A program made the position numbers and the translations under genes. The notes under the pieces are model-generated. The model ran no database searches. It worked only from the letters and a program-made list of their open reading frames with translations, and was not told where the DNA came from. From Nematostella vectensis (Eukaryota; Cnidaria; Anthozoa; Actiniaria; Edwardsiidae): DNA of 64,000 bases. The stretch's first letter is position 1. Every line of letters begins with the position of its first letter. The stretch lies in the NCBI RefSeq assembly GCF_932526225.1, contig NC_064045.1, forward strand, positions 3,325,998-3,389,997, read 5' to 3'. Of the stretch, positions 1 through 10,700 are shown one piece after another.

Positions 1-2189
1 TGAACTCAGTCTTTGTGGTTTGCGAGAAAAAAATCCTTCATTCTCGGAACCAGTTCTTTAGTTTTAAAGGCATGACGCGATACATTGTGTAAAGAACGTA
101 AAGGTAACCTTCACAACTGATCTTTCACTTTCATTCGTTTTCATTCTATTTCAATTTCCGTAATAAAATAAAATAAGAAATGTGTTTTTTTAAGTAATTT
201 CCTATGGAGAACAAAATTTCTAAGGGTTTTCGTTCTTTTTGGGGCTAAATTTGTAACATTTGATAGGACTGAAACACAAAGGTTTTTGCAGTATCGTGTT
301 ATAAATATGAAACAGGCACACCCTATTGAAATTAGACTACCAAAATTGTCCCTATTAAAATTAATCCTTTGCAAATATCAGTTTATGAGAATAAGAGCCG
401 GCATAAAATACGTACGTTGCCTCAATATACTTCTACGTAAAAAATGTTGTAAATATTACAAAAACAAGAAACACAAAGAAGGCCCTAGGTTCGAACCTGG
501 GGTCCTTTTTGCAAAATATCAATATTATATTCAGGCTAGCTTGTTTTTCTTCTCAAGTGGTAAATTTTAAGTAGACCGTTGCACGTTGCATACAGTATGA
601 CCCGTGGTCATACTGTATCTTTTTTTATCTTTTATTTATCTTTTTTGCTTCTTAATTATAGATATTTTAACACTGTACATATACCGTCTGGGCGCTCGAG
701 TGTCCGGCTAGGCAAACAGATTTTCAGACGTAGGTTTAATTGCAGGAAATTGCAGTATTTGTTTGGTGGTAGTCTATTTTGAAGTTCAAATGTATAAAGG
801 AGGTATGGTGGACAACAAAATATCCATCTTGTTTTTGTTTATTAGGAAAGGGTTTTCCTTTTTATGTTGTAATTGATTTCATAATTGAATTTCTAAACCC
901 TTACGGATATTTTATTTGCGTTTCTTACTGGTTTAGAATGCGGTTTTCCTAATAATCTACGTATAAAAAGTGTCGAATTTAGATAACAGTCAGCGACATT
1001 TGGGAGAAACCGCAATTTATAGCACTTGTTCTATTGACAATGCAAAACAATATCTGTTGGGAAACATTAAAAACAATTATCCCAGCTGGTGTTAGATAAC
1101 GGCTCATTTGATTTAGCGATGTTTTTTTTAATCGTAAATATATATTTTTTATTTTAGGAAAAGTTCAAATAGAAGTTTCATTATTGATATCCTAGGATTT
1201 CAAGAGCGGTTAAATTAAGCCGACTGCATTTTTTACGGTTTATGCACTCAAGCAGAATTATTAGCAACTAAGATATTTAACAATGTTCTAAATTACACAT
1301 TTTAGATGCTAGCGATATATTATTTGGTTACTCCAAAGCGTTATATGATATGTAAATCAGGTTTCGAAATGGGAATTTGTAAGAAAGGAAGTGCGAAATC
1401 GGTATTTTTGAAACTCTCTTAAATTTCTATTGGGTAATAGTACTTAACATGAGCACTGATGGGTTTAAAGTCTTAGCAAATAGGTAGAAAAATGGGATAT
1501 CGAACGGCTAATGAAACTGCGCATTTGAGGTAAAGAATATTTCTTTCTTCTTGGCTCATGATAGAGAAATGGAAATTTAAAAAGCGGGTTTAATCATGGA
1601 GCACTTTCCATCTCTATTAGTTTTAATGAAGCAAACCTGACACCTCCAGAAAGTGTGAAATTTTCAAAACCACTGACGACGACGATTCAAAATTTGAATT
1701 CCAGACAGAAATATAAGACTCGCATAAAATTTATACGAATGGTTTATGAAATAAGACTTCAACGTCTATATAATATATGTTAGAAGTTTTTTTACTAGCA
1801 AAAAAAAACCCTGAAAAATAGAACAGAGATTTAAAAATTTAGTTAAAAATATATATTTAAAGCAACTTGAATAATTAGAAAAAGAGGATTTTGTTTTGCT
1901 GGTAACTTCTCTGAAATTGATTTAGAAATGAACAAGCTATTAGATTGTGAATTGGGTTAAAGAAACAGGTAGAAAAGATCATGTTTTGATTTAAAGTTTA
2001 CTTCAATGTTACACGAGAACCGAGTACTTTTTACTTAAAAAATATTTATAATTAAAAAATAAATTAGAAAAAAAATAGGTATGCCAGAATGTTCTTGTGG
2101 TGGATTACACAGATCAATTTCTTACCGGTAAGCTTTCTTAAGGTTTTGGTATTCGAATAACAGATACACGCAAACATGCTATTTCATAC
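1..2189 (-). other. AT-rich non-coding stretch, probably intron of the first EF-hand gene
   Basis: No convincing exon is visible on either strand. The EF-hand gene at 2190-2482 (minus strand) has its splice donor at 2189-2188 and must continue to lower coordinates, so this stretch is probably its intron, with the next exon outside the window. The only notable motif is a palindromic GGTTCGAACC at 488-497 followed by a T run. It resembles the T-arm/B-box of a tRNA, but no A-box or cloverleaf could be built around it. Confidence 0.5.
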
Positions 2190-2482
2190 CGGAAAGCTTG
2201 TCTGAGATTTTCTTCCAGTTTCTCTGCCCCTCTTCCTCTGAAGTACCGCGACATCGTGACAAACTCATCGAAGTCGATCGCGCCATCTCCATTCTTGTCA
2301 AACGCATTGAGAATATCAAGAATCTGAGAGATGGTTGGCGTATAGCCGATCGCTTGTAGGACCCGTCCAAATTCCGTGTGGTCAATAGTTCCATCTTTGT
2401 TCCTGTCAAAGATATCAAACGCATTTCTCATAATGTGTAGCTCCGCCGAGGTAATTGTTAATTCTAAATCTGCTGTGTCCAT
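2190..2482 (-). CDS. EF-hand (troponin C/calmodulin-like) protein, first coding exon, gene runs off the left edge
   Basis: Seen: an open frame starting at the first in-frame ATG (2482-2480, A at -3), encoding 97 residues plus a split Arg codon. It contains two canonical calcium loops: residues 26-37 (D-x-N-x-D-G-x-I-D-x-x-E) and 62-73 (same pattern, ending DFDE). The exon ends in LRQAF(R) at a CG|GTATGA donor, where calmodulin and troponin C continue into the linker and third EF-hand. Known: these proteins are cytosolic calcium sensors with two EF-hand pairs. Inferred: the C-terminal EF-hand pair lies beyond position 1; no matching exon was found in 1-2137. The frame is open upstream of the ATG but has no earlier ATG, so that part is taken as 5' UTR. 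A divergent relative with the same intron position lies at 7482-11949. Troponin C, calmodulin-like and centrin-like identities cannot be told apart from half the protein. Confidence 0.85.
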
Positions 2483-2566
2483 TTTTGTGGAGAAACTGTG
2501 TCGTGGGCGCTCGCGATGTTGTTGAGGGGATTTTCTGTGTCGTTTCCGCTTCTCTTCTCCGCTGGT

Positions 2567-2575
2567 CTTTTTAAA
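2567..2575 (-). promoter_or_regulatory. TATA-like box of the minus-strand EF-hand gene
   Basis: The minus strand reads TTTAAAAAG about 85 bp upstream of the EF-hand start codon. The position would give a 5' UTR of roughly 50-60 nt. It is a weak consensus match and rests on position only. Confidence 0.3.
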
Positions 2576-2593
2576 GCCCACTATTGCTTTCAC

Positions 2594-3917
2594 TAATAAG
2601 AGAGCTCTCGGCTTGTTTTCAACCCGAATAAGGTGTTATAAAACGCTTGTTAAAATCAACTGTTCAACTTTCTGGGTATCGAAACACTGCCCTTTCAACA
2701 CTTTCCTTAAAACTACGCGTTATATGCACACACTAGTGTTACTTGAGTCCTGCATCCAAATAATACGTTACTATAGCGACGCTGTGTTTGCTTTTCGTCA
2801 TAGTTAGGTAGGCGGCACGGTTTTGTTTTTTCAGGAAACTCTGGTGATTTATGAGCACATTCTAATCAAGTGGGCTTAGACGGCTAAATGGCTGTAGTGA
2901 TATTAAAACGGGAGAAACAGCATGAAATTTAGATCTTATGAAAAATTTTGATCAGATATAAAAAAAATCAAAAAAGGAATGAAAGCAGTTTATTATCAAT
3001 ATAGTGGCAATCGTAAATCGGAAATAAAAGAAGTAGAATAGGACCTAATGGGTAATGTTGAAATCTTGGCTTGTTTGAGGTACAGTAATACGTTAAATCG
3101 TAGTAGCGCACCTGCTGGTTTGACAGTCATTTTTCACGAGAGCAATCGAGGAAGAGAAAAGCAATCGTTGGTACTTGCCTAACAAGCTGTTTACTTGACA
3201 TCCAGAATAAATATATAATTTATCTTCTTTCTGTATCCTCCCCTTTTTATTTGAGAGTAAAAATATTTACTTGAAGTATCCCACCAAATGCACCAAAAAC
3301 TGGCACTCTTATTACTTTAATATTAAATTCCCCTGTCTTGGGAGAGCTTTGTAAGACAGCGGAATAAATATTAAAGTGCGAGTCCCAATAATTGCGCTCG
3401 TTTTTATAACTGTTCGGGCCATGCCAGCAGATATGGTCATTACCATACGGGGTACTTGCTTGCTAAAGCAGTATTTCAGTTAATAGCCGCGATTTTGTCA
3501 TTCTCAAAATAACAAGTCTGAGAAAGCATCCATTTTTATCCGCTGATTAGTAAGAGCTGTTGCCGATAGTTTCGATTGAATTTGGTATTAAAAAAATAAT
3601 GATAATAAAGCTTTGTATTTAGATGGATTTTTTGAGAGTTCACACAGTTTTTTTTCTTCCAAAATTGAATAAAAATTAATGAAGAAAAAAACAAAGAGAT
3701 GGCTGAATAGGGTATCTTAAAGTCAATTTGCAATCATCTCGTTAAAAGACTCATACATAGCTTAGAAATCTTGGGCTGGGCCATCAAGGGTCAACACGGA
3801 AAAATTTATGATCATGTATTTATTTTTTTTGTAAATATTGTGCCAAAATATAAGAAATAAAACTGCGATAATCATATATTATATCGTATCGAGTTCTGCC
3901 TATATATGAATGGTCAT
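2594..3917. other. Intergenic stretch without recognisable genes
   Basis: AT-rich DNA between the first EF-hand gene and the hammerhead element. A segment near 3500-3560 (shared words AACAAGT, TGAGAAAG and GCTGATT) resembles one near 24990-25040 in the PIGY intron, suggesting an old dispersed repeat. No coding exon was supported. Confidence 0.5.
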
Positions 3918-3963
3918 CCCCCCCCCCCCCCAAAAAAAAAAATATATATATATATATATATAT
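3918..3963. repeat. Compound microsatellite poly-C / poly-A / (TA)n
   Basis: About 14 C, then about 11 A, then about ten TA dinucleotides in direct succession. It lies immediately left of the hammerhead-bearing element and may be the A/T-rich site into which that element inserted. Confidence 0.9.
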
Positions 3964-3982
3964 GTAAATATATATAAATCCA

Positions 3983-4247
3983 TTAATCCGCACTGGCATC
4001 ACGCTAGCCCGGTCGCAGCTCTAGATCCCACATGGATCTAAGCTGTGGTTTAAAGCACTTCGTTCGAGTCGCCCTGCAGTTTATGGCCGATGAAGTTTAA
4101 CTGAGGCAAACCGGCTATGCCATGCTGACGAGTCCTAATAAGGACGAAACAGCTGTCCATGGTTGCCGAACTGCATGGGTAATAGACTGTGCTAGCGTCC
4201 CGTCCTGGCCCGACTGGTGCCAATGTGTGTATGCTAGTGTCCTGTTA
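3983..4247 (+). mobile_element. SINE-like / retrozyme-like element carrying a hammerhead ribozyme
   Basis: Seen: a roughly 265-bp block of GC content unlike its AT-rich surroundings, flanked by the direct repeat AAATCCA (3976-3982 and 4248-4254), a candidate 7-bp target-site duplication. It contains a complete type I hammerhead (4112-4168). Near its 5' end are segments resembling Pol III internal promoters: CTAGCCCGGTCGCAGC (A-box-like, about 4004-4019) and GTTCGAGTC (B-box-like, 4062-4070), about 50 bp apart as in tRNA genes. Known: short retroelements called retrozymes and SINE-like elements with type I hammerheads occur in many metazoans, cnidarians included. Inferred: this is one genomic copy of such an element. 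Only one ribozyme copy is visible, so it is not a tandem dimeric retrozyme here. No reverse transcriptase is encoded. Confidence 0.6.
4112..4168 (+). ncRNA. Type I hammerhead self-cleaving ribozyme
   Basis: Seen: all conserved core parts in order. CUGACGA is at 4125-4131; stem II is GUCC/GGAC (4132-4135 with 4142-4145) closed by a six-base loop; GAAA is at 4146-4149. A very short palindromic stem III, CAGCUG, spans 4150-4155 and is followed by the UC of the cleavage site. Cleavage is predicted after C4157. Stem I forms between GCCAUG (4119-4124) and CAUGGU (4158-4163). It extends beyond an internal loop by CGGC (4112-4115) with GCCG (4165-4168); such loops usually make the tertiary contact with loop II. 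Known: hammerheads with so short a stem III cleave best as dimers, because the palindrome pairs between two RNA copies. Every core nucleotide needed for activity is intact. Confidence 0.88.
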
Positions 4248-4318
4248 AAATCCACTTAAAAATACATAAATTGATAGCTGGTGGGTGAGGGTCGCCTCCG
4301 TCCAGTTTTTTCTCGGTT

Positions 4319-4582
4319 CTTCATCATCATTATCATCGTCATCGTCATCGCGACCGCCACCGCCATCGCCACCGCCGTCATTATCATCGCCACCACCGTC
4401 GTCGTCATAATCATCGCCACCATCGTCGTCGTCATCATCATCGCCACCACCGTCGTCGTCATCATCATCGCCACCACCGTCGTCGTCGTCATCATCGCCA
4501 CCATCGTCGTCGTCATCATCATCGCCACCACCGTCGTCGTCATCATCATCATCGCCACCACCGTTGTCATCATCATCATCTT
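4319..4582. repeat. Trinucleotide-based minisatellite (ATC/GCC/GTC triplets)
   Basis: About 260 bp made of ATC, GCC, ACC and GTC triplets, arranged in a higher-order unit of roughly 21-24 bp that recurs about seven times. Long open frames on both strands here are a by-product of the triplet periodicity and are not taken as genes. Confidence 0.9.
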
Positions 4583-4878
4583 CGGAATCTTTTTTCGAAT
4601 GACAGAAGCTAGAAAAAGGTTTAAGAAGTTTGAAATTAACAACAACAACAACGACAATAATAGAAACAATAACAACAAAGATAATGATTAAAATAATAAC
4701 TGTACTAGATTGAGGTACATCAACTTGGTAGATTCAGAGGGAGGTAAATAGGCCTCCATACTTGGAGCAATCCCCTTTTCCTTACGAATAGCAGAGTTTC
4801 TATGACGTCCCCATTACGTTGTGATTAAGGAGACGGTAACTTGGTTATGTGTCTCAGCCAAAAGACTGTGAGCACAGA

Positions 4879-5105
4879 AAAACAAGCTCAACCAACTTAC
4901 AAAACAGGATTCCAACCACTTACAAAACAAGATTCAAACCCACTTACAAAACAAGATTCAAACCCACTTACAAAACAAGATTCAAACCCACTTACAAAAC
5001 AAGCTCAACCCACTTACAAAACAAGATTCAAACCACTTACAAAACAAGATTCAAACCCACTTACAAAACAAGATTCAAACCACTTACAAAACAAGATTCA
5101 AACCC
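4879..5105. repeat. Tandem repeat, about 23-bp unit, roughly ten copies
   Basis: Units of the form CTTACAAAACAAGATTCAAA plus 3-4 further bases, with small length changes between copies. Read on the minus strand each unit contains GGTTTGAATCTTG, which resembles a tRNA-type B-box (GGTTCGAATCC). The array directly abuts the tRNA-like segment at 5122-5191. Confidence 0.9.
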
Positions 5106-5121
5106 AGACCTGAGCCAAGAA

Positions 5122-5191
5122 AAGCTAATCGGGATTCCAACTCGGGCCGCAGGATAAAGGTTCAGTATGCTATCCACTAGGCCACACGTGC
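5122..5191 (-). repeat. Degenerate tRNA-like segment (tRNA-derived SINE head or tRNA pseudogene)
   Basis: On the minus strand the sequence contains GGCCTAGTGGATAGC, a good tRNA A-box/D-arm. About 35 bp later comes GAGTTGGAATCCC, a B-box with a mismatch in the invariant TTC. Acceptor and T stems do not pair cleanly, so it is not a working tRNA. It is followed on the same strand by the B-box-rich array at 4879-5105. Confidence 0.5.
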
Positions 5192-5302
5192 TTCCGTTAT
5201 TAACGAGACTTCGCAGATTACTAAAAATGGCAATAATGATAACAAAACGGGCCTGGTTTTTTTTAGTTTATTGGGATAAATTCTCCAGAGTAATGTTGAA
5301 TA

Positions 5303-5537
5303 GGGGACTTGCGCTAAGAGATCACGTGACTGTTTGGGTGGCAAACTAGCGCGCGCTCAAGGTTTTTGCGGCAAAATAACAGCAATAAAAAGCAATTTCA
5401 GAAAGGTTTAAGTTACATTTGAAATTTATATTTTTTCGTCGTTTTCTGGTGTGACGGGCGCAGTCATTTCTGATTTTATTATTTTGTTTTGAATTTTCCA
5501 CACAGAAAGGTTATGAGATCGCTTAGCGCAAGTCCCC
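5303..5537. mobile_element. MITE with 21-bp terminal inverted repeats and TA target duplication
   Basis: Left end GGGGACTTGCGCTAAG continues with GATC after one variable base; the right end is its inverted complement with one mismatch in 21. TA dinucleotides flank both ends (5301-5302 and 5538-5539), as expected for a Tc1/mariner-type non-autonomous element. The first 50 bp recur in reverse orientation at 34455-34504. Confidence 0.75.
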
Positions 5538-5766
5538 TATTCGACACAAGTGATGTTTTAAAGGTACTGCCAGACAAATGTCGTCTGTCTGATTAGATCC
5601 GACTTTAAAAGGGTTCCCTTTAGTCTCCTAGTATAAATGAATTACACTCTTAAAGCATGATTAATGTTCAATTCAATAGTCGTTCAAACGGCACCGACAC
5701 AGGCCCAGCGGGCGTGCAAGCGCCGAGAACTAGACTGAACTCATGATGGCCACAACATTTTCACAT

Positions 5767-6108
5767 TAGGGAGCTTAAGTAAGGACGACGACGGCGACTA
5801 GGGCAACGAGAACGAAAAAGATGCGTTGCGCTTGGCGATCAATTTCAATTTAATTGCAATGGAATAAGCAAAACATTATTCAGACAAAGATAAAAATATA
5901 CTAAGGACATCATTTCTACAGAAGCAAAAGCAGTTAGAGGAGTTTACTGCTCACGCCCGCGTCCTGACGTGAAATTTGGAGTTTTCACTTCGTGGTTTGG
6001 TGTAAATGCTGAAATTTATCAGAAAGTACGCTTTTCCACGTGCTGATTTCAAATTCTATTTTCTGCCATCGTTGTCCTTGTTTATGTCGTGGTTGCTTAA
6101 GGTCCCTA
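5767..6108. mobile_element. MITE with TAGGGA(G/C)CTTAAG termini
   Basis: The left end TAGGGAGCTTAAGTAAGGAC and the inverted right end TAGGGACCTTAAGCAACCAC form imperfect terminal inverted repeats that extend about 40 bp through CG-rich tracts. The 340-bp interior has no coding capacity. The family of transposase it depends on is not evident. Confidence 0.6.
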
Positions 6109-7481
6109 TTATTTTTATCTTGACATTTCCCAAGAGATCAAGTAGCATAAATTCGTTTCATAACTCTTGATAATTTGATTTCTCAAAAGCCCGAGATTAT
6201 TTCGAAAACATTCTTTAAACACGAAACCGCGATATAAAAGGGCAAGGACCGCCCACATTCGTCACCTTTCCGAATTAAAAAAGAAAATTCAAAGCAGAAT
6301 GATAACTCGTTATAAACACTAGAGGATGACCTTTGCAAATAAAAGATTTATATGACTTACTTATGTTTTTACGAGAAAGTTATATCCGAGCTGACTACCA
6401 ATCAGCAGAGTTGACAGATCGCAGCATTTTGTGGGCCTTTTCCAGCCAATCAGGCCGCGTTTAAAAATAGATTCTCTTGATAGACTGTTTTGTAATGAAA
6501 ACAGGAACGACTAACGCCCTCCACGCGATATTTCAAGTTGAGATCCAGGTCGTTCGATTCCCTACTTATGGAATAAATTTTTACTACTTTAAAAGATAGA
6601 CAAAAATGATAACAGCATCATTATTGATCAGATTTCCTTGAATGTTTTTGTCGCATGTCGCCGCCCCATTTTTTTGTTCGTTAAAGACATTACCTCATTT
6701 AGGTCCTTTTTCATCCGAAAATCGCCTGAATTAGCATATGTACAACGCTTGGAAGTTCTTTCCGGATCGTTTTGTCTGATTAACAATATGATAATCGAAT
6801 ATCCAAACAACGTTTGAATTAATGAGACGCGAAAAAACCGTTGCAAAAACAATGTCGACCACTCTTTTTGCGAAATATATGTAATTATTATTTCGTAATT
6901 TAAAAAATTAATAGTCCTTGACTAGTGTCTTTTGGTCATATATTCATGGGTCCTATCAGCTGGTATTAATGCGAGCTGATCGTTTCCTCCTAATTTGCCG
7001 TGGTAAACACACTCTCTCTGGCAGACTGCCTGAAAGTGTTTCAAATGCAAATAGATCGGTCATTTAAACATTTCATGTTACGCTGTTAATTCTATAAAGT
7101 ATTATCCTCCCTTCATGCTTTTCCTATATAGAAAAGTAAGAACAACGGTTAAAGCATGGAGAAACATCATAACATAATTATTTGTATTAAAATCTTACCA
7201 AGTAAACTTGTGAATAAATAACTTTGCCATCGGCGAATCAATACCCCCAATCAGGAAACAAAGGGGGCATCCGCTTCGAATTTCTGTTCGTATTTTTAGA
7301 TATGAATAATAGCGGTAATAAATACTGTTCGGCCTTGTTTTCGAACCTGAAGTATCCCCCAGTAAAAGGTCCCGTTTATTATTTATACCCAGGTGCTCTT
7401 ATAAAATAGGTGGCTTTAAAACTTGAGAGCGCACAGTCTATTTGTTTTTGGAAGCTAACCTGAAAGCGGTGAGCTGTTAAA
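6109..7481. other. Intergenic stretch upstream of the second EF-hand gene
   Basis: No exon was recognised. A clean TATAAAAGG sits at 6234-6242 on the plus strand, but no coding exon follows within 1.2 kb. It may mark the promoter of a 5' UTR exon of the EF-hand gene at 7482 or be fortuitous. Confidence 0.35.
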
Positions 7482-7786
7482 ATGGCGGCGCCATCGGGGA
7501 AATGCTCAACGATTCCAGAGAAAGGTGAAGCGGATAGAAAGAGCATGAAGCGTGCGTTCAAAAGGGCAGATTCTGACGCTAGTGGGAAGATTCAAGGCGA
7601 GCAGTTTTGTCTAGCTGCGAAAGACGCAGGATTTGATACAAGTACTGAAGATTTACAGCGCGTGTTAAGTAAATTCGACAAAGACACTGATTCCGAGATA
7701 AACTTTGGCGAATTTGTGGATATGATGAAATATATCGAAGATTCCAGTGGTCAGGATTTCGAGGCAAATCTGAGAGAAGCGTTCAG
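7482..7786 (+). CDS. EF-hand gene, exon 1
   Basis: Encodes residues 1-101 and two bases of codon 102, containing the two degenerate EF loops. Donor AG|GTATAG. Confidence 0.9.
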
Positions 7787-10700
7787 GTATAGTTAAGGCC
7801 GTTAATTAATGAAATAGTTAAGCCGCTATTTCATGTCTGTCGTTTCAAAGTTGTAGTCATATTTCCTAAATCGCTTTGCGTAGGAAAAACCTTACTTTTT
7901 ATGAATATTTTTTTGCTAATTATGCGATAAGCTTACATTTTCAGGTAGTAAGTAATATTGGCCATGAAAGTATCTTTTATATTATTAGCCTTAGATAGCA
8001 GCGTAGTAATTTTTACTCAGTAAATAAGATAAATAAAAGTCTTATTTTCATTTTTTACATAATGAACTTTCCTCTTACACTATACTAGGTAATTTCATTT
8101 TTACAGTAACAAGTGTTTATTAGATTTTCTCCAACAACTGCATTTTTTTTAGGGAACTCAGAAAAATTACTCATTTGTATATATTGTACATTTGTGACTT
8201 CGCTTCTAGATGATGCTGTATTGCATTTTTTATTACCTTGACATACTCAACACTTGTGTTTCACATCATGAATGAATTGTCCTTTGCTAACCCAAAGAAC
8301 CCATACGTTACTCACAATGTACCTTGGTTAAGGTTTCCTCGATTCAAAATGAGCATAATCGCACTGAAATTTTTTTCCTCAAACCAATATTTGTAATGTT
8401 ATTATAGTGATTGGTGTTGTTTATTTTATATAGGTCACTATAGGGCGGTATTGTATGGCTAGTTATTTTTTTAGAGATTGAAAATATGAACTATGAAATA
8501 GTTCGTCCTAACACCTGCATAGTAAACCGCGCGAAATAAAAAAAAAAATAGAAGAAAAAGCTCACACATGTTTCTGCTTTGTCGCTAGTGGCTTTTCCTA
8601 CTTTTTCGTATGTCAAAAAGTAGGACAAATTTAAAATTATTTATTCCTGTATTTCTTTATTTTAACTTTAGGAGCATAGTTCTCTGTGTTAATCACATTT
8701 TCGCGTTAAATAATGTATTTCTACTTGCATGCACAGTCGGCGCGGGAACATCCCTTTCAAGCTTGAAAGCTTTCCAAAAACAAAAACAATACAAAACATT
8801 GAACTAAATCATTACTTAAATGTGCTTCGCCTGTGGCGAATAATGGTACCAAAAATTATATCTTGCTAAAATTCAATATGTTGCTTCCCCGTTCTAAACT
8901 TTGCATTTATTCGTCTAGTTGTTTATAAGTGGGAAAAGACTGGTATACTTCCTATTTTATCGCCTGTTTAAAGCCCTATGCAAACTGCGCCAGCACCTGC
9001 CAGCATTGCTGGCGAATTCTTGCTCGACTGACAAGACAAAAGAAAAGGCACAAAGTCCATTTCCCATTTCCTATAGTCAGTCAAGCGAAAATTCGCCTTT
9101 AATGCTGGCTGGTGCTGGCGCAGTTTGCACGAGGCTTAAATGGCGGGCTTTGAAAACAACTTTATCAAAAAAAGTGATCCGTCTTAGACGTAATAAAGGG
9201 CGCCTTTTTTCCCTATCATTCTGGAATGGGAATGGTTGGTAGAGAATGTTCAGAATGGCATTTGAGTCATTCAGCTACAGGTAGCAGAATGGGTGGAATG
9301 GCCTTTATTCCATTCCGTAATGGGAACGCGGGATAAACGAACGCCCATTGTTTCTATTCTAATCATTCTCATTCCGGAATCATGAGTAAAAAAGCAGCCC
9401 CCAAGGGTACGCCTTTTAATATAAATCTTAGATCGTGCTTTATTTTAAGCAGATTAGCTTTACATAGTTGTTTTTTAAAAGTATCTTTCATTTCGTGATT
9501 ACCTTTTCAAGAATGGCAAAAAGTAGTTAATGACGCTCTGGGGTTTCATTCTATACCTTAGGGTACTTTTTAATAGTTTTTTATCTCTTTGTGAAGCTCA
9601 CGTTCTACAGTTAGGGTACTAATTACGAACATTATAGTTAGGCTATGGTCAGGCGATCTTTCTAGCTTTCGGATGTAACCTAATTAAGAATTCACTCGCA
9701 AATCAATGTATCGTAACCCCCAGTGGTTCATGAGTAACGTATAAAAGGCTGAATCATGTTCTCTGGAGGCCATGAGAACGTTTAGAGGTACATAGACAAG
9801 AATACTAAGGCTTTCTAAACCTGTGTTGTTTTTATTTACGCTTATTTTATTATTTATTTGATACCCATAAAGCACTACGGGTTACGACACAAATTCGTGC
9901 AAGGTTGCACTCGGAGAATCCATTTGTCTCTGAAGGATCATGATGCCTGTTTGTGGAGTAAAGATGGCCGCAAGCTATTGCAAGGAAATAAATTCCAGCG
10001 TTCATAATCAGACACACCTATCCACCATCAACGCGAAATGCTTGCAAGTAGATTGGGATCTGAAAACGTTAGAGAAGCAGACAAATGATTTCAAGACAAT
10101 ATACAAAAAAGAGGAGAAAAAAGGAAAACACTCGTAAAAGCAATAAAAGAAAGGAAAGGCGCCTAAGAAAAAATGTAGAGAGGGAATGACATCTGTGTCA
10201 AAAGCCCTTTCCTTGGCGAAGACCAATTCCAATTCCGAAACAACTAGACATTGAGGGCATTTCACAGCTGACTGTTTCCACCGATGATTCATACAACTAG
10301 TAGACATTGAGGGCATTTCACAGCTGACTGTTTCCACCGATGATTCATACAACTAGTAGACATTGAGGGCATTTCACAGCTGACTGATTCCACCGATGAT
10401 TCAAACAACTAGACATTGAGGGCATTTCACAGCTGACTGTTCAAATAGAAAGGGTTGTATAACATGTGTAAAAGGCCATTTCCCTGGCAAACACTTGCCT
10501 GATTTTCTTTTGTTTCCACCGATGATTCATACAACTAGTAGACATTGAGGGCATTTCACAGTCCCCCCCTGAGGGCATTTCACAGTCCCCCCCTGAGGGC
10601 ATTTCACAGTCCCCCCGTGAGGGCATTTCACAGTCCCCCCCTGAGGGCATTTCACAGCTGACTGTTCAAATTTCGCCCAGTGTTGCTTATTTGTTGCAAA

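Noticed and set aside
1-16. 16-base match between the window start and 27770-27785 (TGAACTCAGTCTTTGT)
   Set aside because: The match does not extend on either side, so it is too short to support a repeat.
481-505. tRNA 3' half with B-box
   Set aside because: GGTTCGAACC is palindromic, but the surrounding stems do not pair and no A-box lies at the right distance.
4256-4691. Overlapping 136- and 140-codon open frames of Ile/Val/Thr and Met/Thr repeats
   Set aside because: Direct result of triplet repeats; no start context, conservation or splice logic.
4841-5157. Possible CRISPR-like array of about 23-bp repeats
   Set aside because: Units follow one another without unique spacers, and the host is an animal; it is a minisatellite.
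4841-5157. Lys/Thr/Gln-rich repeat protein
   Set aside because: Open in two frames at once, as expected from a repeat whose length is near a multiple of three.
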